The notes under the pieces were generated by a model that had not been told where the DNA came from, did no database searches, and worked only from the letters and a program-made list of their open reading frames with translations. A stretch of DNA of 60,609 bases from a virus, in the IMG/VR virus record IMGVR_UViG_3300027749_000121, positions 1 through 60,609 of that record. One strand, written 5' to 3'. How positions within the stretch are numbered: the stretch's first letter is position 1; every line of letters starts with the position of its first letter. This document shows, piece after piece, positions 1 to 7,465 of this stretch. The position numbers and the translations under genes are program-made.

Positions 1-296
1 GAGCCTTCTTGTGCGCCTTTTTTCTTAGCCATCATTGCCATGAAGCCGGGATTCATTTTGGAAGCCATAGTATTACCACCTTCTTTAAAAAAAGCCATTT
101 TTCCGTGATCGGTTTTAGGCTTGTTGACACCTTGCACATCGGGACGGGTTTCACCACCCCTACCAAACTTCTTACCCTTATCCGCCTCGTTGAAATCTTT
201 TCCAACGCTTTGCGGTATTCCAACCTTCTTGGCAAACGCAGGGTTGTGCGCTATTGCTGCCATGAAGTTGTGTTGTTTTTTACTCGTCGACGGCAT
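1..296 (-). CDS. Partial small conserved phage protein, 3' end beyond the window
   Basis: The reading frame is open for 98 codons from an ATG at 296 and leaves the window at base 1, so the C-terminus is missing. It begins MPSTSKKQHNF and has a basic, Gly-rich segment with VGIPQSVGKDFNEADKGKKF, a pattern I associate with small proteins of aquatic phages of unknown function. The start overlaps the end of the preceding membrane protein gene by 17 bases, so it belongs to the same minus-strand operon. No enzymatic motif is visible. If the genome is circular its downstream neighbour would be the partial gene at 60427-60609, but the frames differ by one base across the junction. Confidence 0.6.
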   Translation of the reverse strand, partial: MPSTSKKQHNFMAAIAHNPAFAKKVGIPQSVGKDFNEADKGKKFGRGGETRPDVQGVNKPKTDHGKMAFFKEGGNTMASKMNPGFMAMMAKKKGAQEG

Positions 297-483
297 CGTC
301 TTTCTTTCGCTTAAAAAGCGTGCTGAATTCTTTGCCCGTGGCCATCTCATAGATGCGCATAAGGCCAACAACTGCACCAATAAATCCAAACACAGGTGAA
401 ATTACCTCAAAGAAAGTTCCAACAGTTGTGAATATTGCCACAACATCTAAAATATTTTTTACGTTGTCTGTATGTTCAGTCAT
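280..483 (-). CDS. Small membrane protein, holin-like candidate
   Basis: This 67-residue protein has a hydrophobic stretch from about residue 10 to 45 that could form one or two transmembrane helices, followed by a charged C-terminal tail containing KRKKDDAVDE. That layout fits a small holin or another inner-membrane protein. It is far from the lysozyme gene at 49.7-50.2 kb in the linear map, and a second holin-like pair lies next to that lysozyme, so the role is uncertain. It lies in a tightly packed minus-strand string, one base before the stop of the DUF6321-like gene. Confidence 0.6.
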   Translation of the reverse strand: MTEHTDNVKNILDVVAIFTTVGTFFEVISPVFGFIGAVVGLMRIYEMATGKEFSTLFKRKKDDAVDE

Positions 484-484
484 A

Positions 485-739
485 TCAGCATTTCCAAGCC
501 CGAAGGCTCTTGTTTATGCGGGAGTCCGGGTCTTTCTTGGCCTTCTCTCCGGTCAGCTTCTTCTTCATGCCTTCCATACGGGCGCAGAAAGAGTCGCGGC
601 GTTTGCCGCCCTCGGGTTGAGGTGCTTTCAATCCGGGTTTCCCGGGATTGGCTTTGTTGTACGAGGCCCGTCCCTTGGCGTTCAAGCCACCCTTTTCGGA
701 TTTGCCCTCTTTGCGTGTCCATGCTGGTGATTTAGCCAT
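485..739 (-). CDS. DUF6321-like small basic protein
   Basis: This 84-residue basic protein starts MAKSPAWTRKEGK and contains GGLNAKGRASYN, then a conserved end with SFCARMEGMKKKL and RINKSLRAWKC. I recognise the pattern from small proteins widespread in myoviruses and podoviruses of aquatic bacteria (DUF6321 type). Their function is unknown. The Cys and basic residues hint at nucleic-acid or metal binding, which is inference only. The start overlaps the end of the glycosyltransferase gene by 8 bases. Confidence 0.75.
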   Translation of the reverse strand: MAKSPAWTRKEGKSEKGGLNAKGRASYNKANPGKPGLKAPQPEGGKRRDSFCARMEGMKKKLTGEKAKKDPDSRINKSLRAWKC

Positions 740-1472
740 TGGCTACCTTCAATTTGGAATGATAAATATTTTCCAACATCGGCATGACAACTTCTTCACG
801 GAAGTTGCGCTCAAACGTTTCTTGCCCAACGTGGGGTAAGCTGATGTCTACATCTATGTATACGGTAAAACCCATCTGCGTTGCTCTGTCGCAGAACAAG
901 TAATCTTCACCAACATACTTGCCATTCACAATGGCAAAGTCAAACACTGCTGACATCTGTTCGCCGGGGCTTTTTTCATACATCCACTCTGGATGTGCTT
1001 CTACCAATTTCTCAATGACATGGCGCTGGATCAGCATAAACCCTGTAGGAGCACGTTTAACCCGCATCAGTGAGCCTTCAAACTCAAGGTCACCATTGTC
1101 ATCGTAGTACACATCTGCAAAGAACTTGGCATCTTTGGCTCTGCGTGGATATGCGCCCGTAGTAATGTCTCTACCACCGCTTTGAGCTACCAAACGCATG
1201 ATGTCATCAGGAGCAACAACCACATCAGCATCAATAAACAGAAGCTCTGTGCAATCTGTCTTTAAGAATTCGTGAACTAAAGCATTACGCGCCATCGTAA
1301 TGATAGAGCAGTTAGATAAATCAGACAACGTGACAGACACACCAAGACTCATCGCTTTGGGCATTAACTGCGCCAATGCAAATGCGGTCTTGATGTTCAG
1401 CTTGCCGTCATAAGCTGGAATGCCTATGAACAGCTTGCGTCCCGTCAATGTTGCCTGTTTTGTTTCAGCCAT
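732..1472 (-). CDS. Glycosyltransferase-like protein (GT-A fold)
   Basis: The 246-residue protein begins with a beta strand pattern (LFIGIPAYDGK) and has a DxD-type metal and nucleotide-sugar motif in LLFIDADVVV near residues 87-96. Both are typical of GT-A glycosyltransferases such as family 2. A later segment, GEDYLFCDRATQMGF, resembles the acceptor-side acidic motif of these enzymes. It would transfer a sugar from an activated donor. The acceptor is unknown and could be a virion protein, given that all neighbours are structural, or the host surface. The gene overlaps the upstream structural gene by 8 bases, so it is probably expressed late. Confidence 0.8.
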   Translation of the reverse strand: MAETKQATLTGRKLFIGIPAYDGKLNIKTAFALAQLMPKAMSLGVSVTLSDLSNCSIITMARNALVHEFLKTDCTELLFIDADVVVAPDDIMRLVAQSGGRDITTGAYPRRAKDAKFFADVYYDDNGDLEFEGSLMRVKRAPTGFMLIQRHVIEKLVEAHPEWMYEKSPGEQMSAVFDFAIVNGKYVGEDYLFCDRATQMGFTVYIDVDISLPHVGQETFERNFREEVVMPMLENIYHSKLKVANG

Positions 1473-1971
1473 AATAAATATTACAAGCCGCTACGTTGGA
1501 CAAATAAGCATAAATGCCATTTACTGCTAACACACCATCATCTGAAATAAAAGGTGAATTGTTAAAAGTATCAGACGCAGATACGTCATAACTTAACAGC
1601 CATTTACTTGAATAAACAAGGGTTGGTGAAGCTGAAATAGTTCCTGAATTAATATCAGTAACTGTAAATGTACTTGAGTTTGTAACGGTTACTACGTAGT
1701 TTCCATTAGTAGCAGTGCCGCCTGTACCCGCCGCAAAGTCAATACCTATAGTTTGACCCGTTGTAAAGCCGTGAGCAGTCTGCGTAATTGTTACGGTTGT
1801 GCCAGAACGACCATAAGTAGCAGTAGTAACTGGAGCCGTAGTTGTATCAAACAAAGCCACAAAACCAGCAGTTGATGTGCCTGTAAAAGAAATGCCTTTA
1901 ATGCGATTTCTTCCAAGAACCAAAAATCCACTACCGTTTAAATGTGCTTGTTGTACATTGGTCTGATTCAT
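1465..1971 (-). CDS. Putative virion structural protein
   Basis: The 168-residue protein is rich in Thr, Gly, Ser and Val and contains an alternating beta-strand segment (residues about 50-105, with TVTITQTAHGFTTGQ) that looks like a small Ig-like or surface beta module. A strong ribosome site, AAGGAG, precedes the ATG. It lies downstream of another Thr/Ala-rich structural gene, separated by a strong hairpin. A decoration or surface protein is the simplest reading. There is no enzymatic motif. Confidence 0.6.
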   Translation of the reverse strand: MNQTNVQQAHLNGSGFLVLGRNRIKGISFTGTSTAGFVALFDTTTAPVTTATYGRSGTTVTITQTAHGFTTGQTIGIDFAAGTGGTATNGNYVVTVTNSSTFTVTDINSGTISASPTLVYSSKWLLSYDVSASDTFNNSPFISDDGVLAVNGIYAYLSNVAACNIYYG

Positions 1972-1990
1972 AATTAATCTCCTTGTAAAC

Positions 1991-2006
1991 GGGGGCCGAA
2001 GCCCCC
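1991..2006 (-). promoter_or_regulatory. Intercistronic UUCG-tetraloop hairpin, copy 1
   Basis: On the minus strand the sequence reads GGGGGC-TTCG-GCCCCC, a 6-bp GC stem closed by a C(UUCG)G tetraloop. It lies between two structural genes, just before the ribosome site of the gene ending at 1465. No U-run follows on the minus strand, so it looks like an RNA-stabilising or partial-attenuation hairpin rather than a full terminator. An identical copy is at 3491-3506. Confidence 0.7.
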
Positions 2007-2014
2007 TAGATCAA

Positions 2015-2539
2015 TTAAGCAGAAGCTGGGAATTGATTGCCGTTTGAGTTGGCTACAGTGTAGATGATTGTGTACTGAACAGTACCAGCAGTCACTGCGG
2101 CAACAGTTGGAGTCAGTGTGGCAACAATTTTTACGTCAGTTGCGCCAATACCAGCACCATTAGGAGAAGCAGTAGTAGCCGCGCCAGCCCATGCACCCAA
2201 CTTTGTAGCAGCGTTGCTGATAGCAGCGCGACCTTGTGCCGTAATGTCTGTAGAAGCCCAATACAAAGCGGCTGTAGAGCCATCACCAATGGTCACGTTT
2301 GCGGCAGTTGAGCCTGTAAACGCAGTGATGGTGTCAATGTGAATAAGTTGAATTTGTGAACCGGCAGGTAACACGCAGATGGTGCTAGCAACTGCGGAAG
2401 CAGCTTGACCTGTGTAGTCTTTTTTGAATGTTTGAGAAACAACGGTTGCACCGCAGTTTTCAATAGTGCCAACAGTAGTGCCGGTTGTGTCTCTAACAGT
2501 ACCAAGCAACCAAGGGCCAAGGTGAGTAGCAAATCCCAT
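2015..2539 (-). CDS. Putative head decoration or virion structural protein
   Basis: The 174-residue protein has low-complexity Ala/Thr/Gly composition with beta-strand periodicity and starts MGFATHLGPWLLGTVRDTTG. It lies downstream of the capsid gene across the inserted plus-strand cassette. Composition and position suggest a decoration or minor structural protein; no family was recognised with confidence. A candidate promoter and a 9-bp inverted repeat lie upstream, so it may be the first gene of its own transcript. Confidence 0.6.
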   Translation of the reverse strand: MGFATHLGPWLLGTVRDTTGTTVGTIENCGATVVSQTFKKDYTGQAASAVASTICVLPAGSQIQLIHIDTITAFTGSTAANVTIGDGSTAALYWASTDITAQGRAAISNAATKLGAWAGAATTASPNGAGIGATDVKIVATLTPTVAAVTAGTVQYTIIYTVANSNGNQFPASA

Positions 2540-2562
2540 GATATTTCCTTCATGCAGTTAAA

Positions 2563-2608
2563 GGTGTATCAGTCTTGCATGATGTCTGCCGGGACAGTTT
2601 GATACACC
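2563..2608. repeat. Inverted repeat upstream of structural gene
   Basis: GGTGTATCA (2563-2571) is matched exactly by TGATACACC (2600-2608), with a 28-base spacer. It lies between the candidate minus-strand promoter and the start of the gene at 2539, so it would form a stem-loop in that 5' leader. It could also be an operator. Confidence 0.5.
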
Positions 2609-2628
2609 GGAAAGCCCGGATTACTGTG

Positions 2629-2657
2629 TTTATATCACGGTATTTTTAAGTGCGCAA
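2629..2657 (-). promoter_or_regulatory. Candidate sigma70-like promoter, minus strand
   Basis: On the minus strand TTGCGC and TATAAA are separated by exactly 17 bases. It lies upstream of the structural genes ending at 1465, and downstream of terminators at 3491-3506 and 3822-3841 that should stop capsid transcripts, so a fresh promoter is expected here. The match is moderate and is not supported by any expression data. Confidence 0.4.
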
Positions 2658-2698
2658 CAGTTATTTTTGTTGTCACAATCCGTAGGCATTATTGGGGC

Positions 2699-3139
2699 AT
2701 GAAATACCGCATTGTCCCTGTTGATACTCGTCAGCCAGAGGTGGTGCAGTTGTTGACGTTGCTTCAAAAAGCGTGTCTCCCCCACGATAAAATTTACCCA
2801 ATTACACAAGGATACTGGCATGTTGTTTACTCGCAAGATGGTGAAGCCGTTGGCTTTGGTGGTGTTGTCCCCTCTACTCGTTGGTCTGACACTATGTACC
2901 TATGTCGCGCAGGCATTACACGCGCTCATCAAGGACAGGGACTCCAGAAGCGGCTTATCCGACAGCGTATTAAAGTGGCCAAAAAACTAAGCATGAACTG
3001 GGTCATTACGGACACCAACGAAAATCCTGCGTCTGCCAATAGCTTAATAGCTACAGGTTTTAAAATGTTTGAGCCATCTCAACCTTGGGGTTTAAAAACG
3101 GCGTTGTACTGGCGGTATCGGATCAAGCATGCCGTATAA
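2699..3139 (+). CDS. GNAT-family N-acetyltransferase
   Basis: This 146-residue protein has the GNAT acetyl-CoA signature around residues 75-83 (RAHQGQGLQ), preceded by the strand pattern MYLCRAGIT and followed by a helix. The C-terminal segment ANSLIATGFKMFEPSQPW matches the usual end of the fold. It would transfer an acyl group from acetyl-CoA to an amine; the substrate is unknown. It lies on the plus strand among minus-strand structural genes and overlaps the HNH gene by 11 bases, so the two form a small inserted cassette. Possible roles include host modification or anti-defence, but nothing in the sequence decides between them. Confidence 0.8.
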   Translation: MKYRIVPVDTRQPEVVQLLTLLQKACLPHDKIYPITQGYWHVVYSQDGEAVGFGGVVPSTRWSDTMYLCRAGITRAHQGQGLQKRLIRQRIKVAKKLSMNWVITDTNENPASANSLIATGFKMFEPSQPWGLKTALYWRYRIKHAV

Positions 3140-3509
3140 AGATAAAATTGTTAAGCAAACTAAACAAAAAACGTACGCAAGTACGTACTACGCCAACAAT
3201 AAAGCCACTGTAATCGCCGCAAGTAAAGCCTCTGCCAAGGCGTATAAAGATCAATGGCGTAGCTTTAAAGCTACATTAGCGTGCGTAAAATGCGGGCAAA
3301 ACCATCCAGCTACCTTTGACTTCCATCACATAGACAGCAACACCAAAGAAGAATCAGTCAATAAGCTGATAAAAAACCGTGCGTTCAAACGGGCTATGGA
3401 AGAAGTCAAAAAATGTATTGTGCTCTGCGCCAACTGCCACCGCATACACCATCACGACGAACGTCTTGTTAAAAAAACCAAAAAGAAGAAGGGGGCCGAA
3501 GCCCCCTAG
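3129..3509 (+). CDS. HNH endonuclease
   Basis: The 126-residue protein has a zinc-supported HNH layout: C52-x2-C55, then the first catalytic HH at 66-67 (FDFHHID), then C100-x2-C103 with CHRIHHH. The N-terminus is Lys-rich and probably binds DNA. HNH genes of this size in phages are often homing endonucleases or packaging helpers; the location inside a head gene cluster on the opposite strand favours a mobile homing role. The last codons (GAEAP and stop) are written by the hairpin at 3491-3506, so the ORF end and a minus-strand terminator share the same bases. Confidence 0.82.
   Translation: MPYKDKIVKQTKQKTYASTYYANNKATVIAASKASAKAYKDQWRSFKATLACVKCGQNHPATFDFHHIDSNTKEESVNKLIKNRAFKRAMEEVKKCIVLCANCHRIHHHDERLVKKTKKKKGAEAP
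3471..3506 (-). terminator. Rho-independent terminator, UUCG hairpin copy 2
   Basis: The minus strand reads GGGGGC-TTCG-GCCCCC (3506 to 3491) and is followed by a T-rich stretch down to 3471. It follows the stop of the gene at 3512 by 5 bases, so it probably ends that transcript and insulates it from the convergent GNAT-HNH cassette. The 16-base hairpin is identical to the one at 1991-2006. Confidence 0.75.
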
Positions 3510-3511
3510 TA

Positions 3512-3751
3512 TCACTCTTTGTTAGCAGCTTCTGCGGCGGCTTCAGCCACAGCGCCGTCCAACTCTTCTTCTGTGTCGTCTTCGTCTTCAAACTCATCTT
3601 CATCATCAGGCACGGCAATGTACTCAACCGCCCAGCCGTAGTTTTCTTGAAACTGAACAAACTCTTGAAAAATCTGAATCATATCAAAATCAGTTGTTTC
3701 AATAGAAAGTTTGTTATTACCAAAGTACCCAAATTCCATTTCAAATTTCAT
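3512..3751 (-). CDS. Acidic small protein of unknown function
   Basis: The 79-residue protein has an ordered N-terminal half (MKFEMEFGYFGNNK) and an extremely acidic C-terminal half (DDEDEFEDEDDTEEELD) ending in an Ala-rich tail. It is isolated between two terminators on the minus strand downstream of the capsid gene. An acidic DNA-mimic or a small head-associated protein are both possible; no family was recognised. Confidence 0.6.
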   Translation of the reverse strand: MKFEMEFGYFGNNKLSIETTDFDMIQIFQEFVQFQENYGWAVEYIAVPDDEDEFEDEDDTEEELDGAVAEAAAEAANKE

Positions 3752-3820
3752 GATGTGCCCCTATGTTTATGCAACCACAGCGGCTGCAAATTGATCGTAG
3801 TTTAACTTTGTGACAACAAA

Positions 3821-3841
3821 AAGGCCACCCGCAGGTGGCCT
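3821..3841 (-). terminator. Rho-independent terminator after the capsid gene
   Basis: The minus strand has an 8-bp stem AGGCCACC/GGTGGCCT with a 4-base loop, followed directly by TTTTTGTTGTC. It lies 27 bases after the stop of the major capsid gene and should end most head-gene transcripts. Confidence 0.8.
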
Positions 3842-3868
3842 CAAACTTACCCTTGTGGGGCTGTTTTA

Positions 3869-4780
3869 TTAGGTTGAACCGGGTGAACCGAAGACGCCCA
3901 ATGGATCAGACCAGCCGAAGCTATAACGCTCACGGGCCTTGTAACGAACGTTACCTGTGTCAAAGTCACCATCCATAGATGTGGACAATGCCATACGCTC
4001 GAAGTGCTTCAAGCCGTTAGGTACGTCAGTTGTCAAGAACCAGCCGTTTGTGTCGGTCAGGTAGTGGTTGATTGTGTAGCCATCAGGGATTGAGCCGTTG
4101 TTCTTCAATGCGTTGATGTCGTTGTCTGTTGTACCAACGCGGAGGCTGGTTTCGAGCAAACGAGTAGCAACGAACTGAAGTGCCGCAGGCACAATCAATT
4201 TCTTAGGCTTAGCAGCGATCAACAAGCCGCGCTCATCAGTCCAAGCAGCGATCTGAATCACAGCGTTTTCCAACGATGTTTCATTCAAGTCAGCATTGGT
4301 TGAAGGACGGTTGCTGTTAGTGCCACCAGACACGAGGGGGTGCGCTGTAGAGAACAGAGCAACACCATCACCACCAGTATAGCTAGAGCTAAAACCGTTG
4401 TTCAAAACGGATGCAGCCTTAACTTGCTTGGTGTAAGCCATAGCACGAGCCAAGCCCTTGGTGTAGCGAGCAGACAAGCTGTCGTACAAGTTATCTTCAA
4501 CCGCTTCTTCAGTGATTGAGAAACCCAAGGCGATGGTTTCGTGGTTGTAGCGAGCCGTGAACGCTTCTTGCGCATTGTCATAAGCAATGGCTGAACCCTC
4601 GTTCTTGACTGGAGCAGCAGAGAAGCCAGACAGTTTGGTCTCTTCTTCAAAGCTACGCTCAGATTTCTCTGTTTCGTAGATTTCTTTGTGCTCTTCGCCG
4701 TAAGTAGCGTACTGCAGGCCGAACAAAGCGTTCAAACCGGGGAGCAGTTCTTTAAGTAGTTGTGCGCGTGAAATAGCCAT
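3869..4780 (-). CDS. Major capsid protein (HK97-like, Mu gpT-type)
   Basis: This 303-residue protein forms the capsid shell. It has the pattern of Mu gpT-like HK97-fold capsid proteins: an N-terminal helix (AQLLKELLPGLNALFG), a region with ALGFSITEEAVEDNLYD near residues 84-100, an E-loop-like stretch, and a C-terminal RYSFGWSDPLGVFGSPG. It follows scaffold and decoration-like genes in the usual order and is followed by a strong terminator, as expected for the most heavily expressed late gene. No long N-terminal delta domain is evident, consistent with a separate scaffold gene at 5880-6830. Confidence 0.85.
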   Translation of the reverse strand: MAISRAQLLKELLPGLNALFGLQYATYGEEHKEIYETEKSERSFEEETKLSGFSAAPVKNEGSAIAYDNAQEAFTARYNHETIALGFSITEEAVEDNLYDSLSARYTKGLARAMAYTKQVKAASVLNNGFSSSYTGGDGVALFSTAHPLVSGGTNSNRPSTNADLNETSLENAVIQIAAWTDERGLLIAAKPKKLIVPAALQFVATRLLETSLRVGTTDNDINALKNNGSIPDGYTINHYLTDTNGWFLTTDVPNGLKHFERMALSTSMDGDFDTGNVRYKARERYSFGWSDPLGVFGSPGST

Positions 4781-4793
4781 GGTAAGTTACTCC

Positions 4794-5408
4794 TTAAATG
4801 CCGGTAGTACTGTTGTACTGAGCCGTGTTGAATTTAACGAGGAACTCGTAATATGTCGTGGCAGCTACGGTGGCAACGCCAGTCGCAGTATCAGGCACAA
4901 CGTCAACAACACGTACGGGAAGCGTAAGAGTAGTGTTGGCGGAAGAACCGTCAATACCATAATACGAGTCACCTGTGGTGGTGGAACCCACGTTAGCAAC
5001 CAAAGCCACGTTAGAACCAACAATCGCACGGCTATAAGCTGTAGGAGTGGTGGAAGCAGCGACTGTAGCGCAGACACGGAACACAGCACTAGGATCATCC
5101 ACAACAAAGGCCATAGCCATAGCTGTTGAAGTTGAAACTGCGGCTGGGTACGCTTGTGAATACGTAGGTTGACTCAACGAGTTGATGTAAGAACATCCAA
5201 CTAACACACCAACAATATTACCTGAGTCAGTGGTATTAGCGGCAACAATGTAGCCACTAGTGTTCACTTGGACGGTATCACCGTTCAGGATTGCTGTTGC
5301 ATAAGCAGGCGCGATTGGGATTTGACGGATCGCTCCGGCGTAGGGTAAACCGTCCAGTCGATTGACCGGCTTGAAACCATACGTCTTGTCAATGGTAGGA
5401 TATGCCAT
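4794..5408 (-). CDS. Head decoration-like structural protein
   Basis: The 204-residue protein starts MAYPTIDKTYGFKPVNRLDG. It has a beta-rich composition with a segment about mid-protein on handling of time- or position-like values (NGDTVQVNTSGYIVAANT), typical of trimeric decoration or stabilisation proteins coded just upstream of capsid genes. It is separated from the capsid gene by 13 bases. The function is inferred from position and composition. Confidence 0.65.
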   Translation of the reverse strand: MAYPTIDKTYGFKPVNRLDGLPYAGAIRQIPIAPAYATAILNGDTVQVNTSGYIVAANTTDSGNIVGVLVGCSYINSLSQPTYSQAYPAAVSTSTAMAMAFVVDDPSAVFRVCATVAASTTPTAYSRAIVGSNVALVANVGSTTTGDSYYGIDGSSANTTLTLPVRVVDVVPDTATGVATVAATTYYEFLVKFNTAQYNSTTGI

Positions 5409-5419
5409 CTATAGACTCC

Positions 5420-5878
5420 TTATTTAGTACCAGAACCAAAACCTGTTCCGCGACTTGATGTTGACTTGCGGTCAGCAAACAAGGGCATCCGAGGGTCGTT
5501 ATTTCGCATGAAATGATTGTCAACTGAATCCATCTGGTTTTGGGATTGGTTGGCATAGTACTCAGCGCGGGCTTGGACGCGTTCTTTGGGAGCCTTGCAA
5601 AGCATCAGCCCACCAATTTCCACGTTGCCGTTTGCGTTGTTGCCAAACAAAGCCAATTCTGGATGATCCACTGCTTTCACCGGCTCATAACCATCGCGCA
5701 TCTGTAAAGACACGTTGTTGGCTAATGGCTGACCTAGCACATGTGTCGCTACCCAGCGAAACATGTAATCTGGATCAGGTGTCGGATCGGGCAGGTTGCT
5801 CGGCGGTACATATACCGTACGAGCAGATTTATCGCGTGACTTAGTGTCACGATTTGAGCGGTCAATAGTTTCAGCCAT
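5420..5878 (-). CDS. Unknown head-cluster protein
   Basis: The 152-residue protein is hydrophilic, with a Ser/Arg-rich start (ETIDRSNRDTKSRDKS) and a Gly/Ser-rich end. Its central PDYMFRWVATHVLG looks conserved. It lies between the scaffold and the decoration-like gene, one base from the scaffold start region, so a capsid-assembly role is likely. I do not recognise a family with defined function. Confidence 0.6.
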   Translation of the reverse strand: MAETIDRSNRDTKSRDKSARTVYVPPSNLPDPTPDPDYMFRWVATHVLGQPLANNVSLQMRDGYEPVKAVDHPELALFGNNANGNVEIGGLMLCKAPKERVQARAEYYANQSQNQMDSVDNHFMRNNDPRMPLFADRKSTSSRGTGFGSGTK

Positions 5879-5879
5879 T

Positions 5880-6830
5880 TTAATTCTCCAACTTTGCTAC
5901 TTGAGCAGCATATTGCTGCGGGGTTAAACCAAATTTTTTCGCCAACGCTACTTGCGTTTGAGTTAGCTTAATTTTTCCTGCGCTCGTAGAACGAGATACA
6001 GAGGCAACCACTGTCGTAGGTCGTTTTTGAACCTCACCAGACCTTGGCTTGTCATTTGCTTGACCGAATAAATCCGGAAAAGTTGACTTCATGCGACCAT
6101 CAATTTGGTCGAAATATTCAGCAGAGCGGGGATCCACTCCGTTTGTGACTAGTTTTTGGTGCAGCCCTAGTGCGTAGCTGGTGTATTCTTCAAACCCTTG
6201 TTGCCCGAACCACTGGTTTTTTGCCTGCCAGCGCAGAGTTTTTTCGTCGGGCTCAACCTTGGAGGGTTGGGCTTGTTGTGTTTGTACCTCAAAATTATCT
6301 TCCTGTAAAGGGGCAGGTCGATAATTTTTTACTTGTTCTGCACGAATTTTTGCATCCATTACTTCTTCTTGAGCGGCAATGATGGCATCCGTGTCAAACG
6401 ATTCTTGTGCAACTTTCAGTTTAGCGCGGGCATCCTTTAGCTCAGATTCAGCTTTGCCCTTAGCACCTTCAATGATGGCTTCTTGTCCTGTGTAGACGTT
6501 TTGCTTGAGGCGTTTGTTTTCCTCAATTAACTGCTGTGCAAGACGCTCAAGCTCTTGCTTCTCACGCATTGTGGCTTCTTTGACACGGCGCTCGTCGTGA
6601 CGGGCGTGGGTCAACTCTTTAATGCGCCCTTTGACTTTGTCAGAATAGGACTCGATTTCTTCCTCGGTCGGATCAAGCACTTCGCGGTCTAGGGGTTTGC
6701 GGCCTCTGTCACGCTCGGGTGTGTCGTCTTCGATTTCAATCTCTATTTCGCCTTCGCCTTCTATTTCAAACTCAACTTTATCTGTCATTTTGTCCTCGAC
6801 TTCGTCGGGGAACTTGTACGATTCAGCCAT
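5880..6830 (-). CDS. Capsid assembly scaffolding protein
   Basis: The 316-residue protein has an acidic N-terminal region (EFEIEGEGEIEIEIED), a long predicted coiled coil from about residue 60 to 190 rich in Glu, Lys, Arg, Gln and Ala, and a basic C-terminal part. That layout matches phage scaffolds, which bind coat protein through a basic helical C-terminus and leave or are cleaved during maturation. It sits between the portal module and the capsid gene. No protease gene is evident in the module, so exit without proteolysis is possible. Confidence 0.8.
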   Translation of the reverse strand: MAESYKFPDEVEDKMTDKVEFEIEGEGEIEIEIEDDTPERDRGRKPLDREVLDPTEEEIESYSDKVKGRIKELTHARHDERRVKEATMREKQELERLAQQLIEENKRLKQNVYTGQEAIIEGAKGKAESELKDARAKLKVAQESFDTDAIIAAQEEVMDAKIRAEQVKNYRPAPLQEDNFEVQTQQAQPSKVEPDEKTLRWQAKNQWFGQQGFEEYTSYALGLHQKLVTNGVDPRSAEYFDQIDGRMKSTFPDLFGQANDKPRSGEVQKRPTTVVASVSRSTSAGKIKLTQTQVALAKKFGLTPQQYAAQVAKLEN

Positions 6831-6840
6831 ATTCTTCCTT

Positions 6841-7278
6841 TCAAGCGCGGGTCAGGCCGCGAGGGTCTTGCACAACAGCATCAACTTGGTCGTCGTTGAT
6901 GAGACGGAACTCTTTGCCAAAGATTTTGAATCTTGTGCCGGAGTAAGTACGTACTAACACAAAGTCACCTTCTTTACACCATGCTCCGTTAGGAAACTTG
7001 GTGGTGTCGTTGTACGCATCGGGGCCAACTTTCAGAACAAACAACACAGTGGTTGCTGTTTCTTCTTGGCGCATGCTCTCAATAGGCCGGACTAAGTCCA
7101 GACTTGTACCATCCACTCGTTCAGAGATGTCGGGTACCGCGCAAAGAATCTTCCAACCTGTAGGCAGGGGAAGTTGCGTGGCCTTTAACTCGTCGTTAGC
7201 TTCGGCTTCAGGGGCATCCAAAGGTTGGATGGGTTCAGGCAGTGCAAAAGCACCGGGGGAGAGATCAAGATCACTCAT
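6841..7278 (-). CDS. GroES-like co-chaperonin
   Basis: The start chosen is the ATG at 7278, which overlaps the previous stop; an upstream in-frame ATG at 7326 is less likely. The 145-residue protein has a Cpn10-like core: GWKILCAVPDISERVDG, then VLFVLKVGPDAY, a turn KEGDFVLVR, and the end RLINDDQVDAVVQDP, which parallels the GroES ending with a regulatory strand. It would cap host GroEL during folding of phage proteins, like T4 gp31. The position between portal and scaffold supports a role in capsid folding. The N-terminal 40 residues are an extra Pro/Asp/Glu-rich segment. Confidence 0.75.
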   Translation of the reverse strand: MSDLDLSPGAFALPEPIQPLDAPEAEANDELKATQLPLPTGWKILCAVPDISERVDGTSLDLVRPIESMRQEETATTVLFVLKVGPDAYNDTTKFPNGAWCKEGDFVLVRTYSGTRFKIFGKEFRLINDDQVDAVVQDPRGLTRA

Positions 7279-7465
7279 TAGATTCTTCAACTTTCTGTGC
7301 AAGGTCAAGTAGATAACGCTCTGCAAGGGCTAGACCCTGAATAATCCCGCAGAGTTTTTGGTACTCTTCAAAAGTACGGCATGAACCACCCGCCAAGTCA
7401 TCGGCATAGTTGTTCATGTCAGTGCGTATTTTTTCACGTAAAACGCGTACGAAGTCTTGAATCAT
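7271..7465 (-). CDS. Small conserved head-module protein
   Basis: The 64-residue protein is mostly helical (DFVRVLREKIRTDMNNY, then FEEYQKLCGIIQGLALAERYLL). It overlaps the portal stop and the GroES-like start by a few bases each, so its translation is probably coupled. I have seen this pattern in phages between portal and scaffold genes, with no known function. Confidence 0.6.
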   Translation of the reverse strand: MIQDFVRVLREKIRTDMNNYADDLAGGSCRTFEEYQKLCGIIQGLALAERYLLDLAQKVEESNE

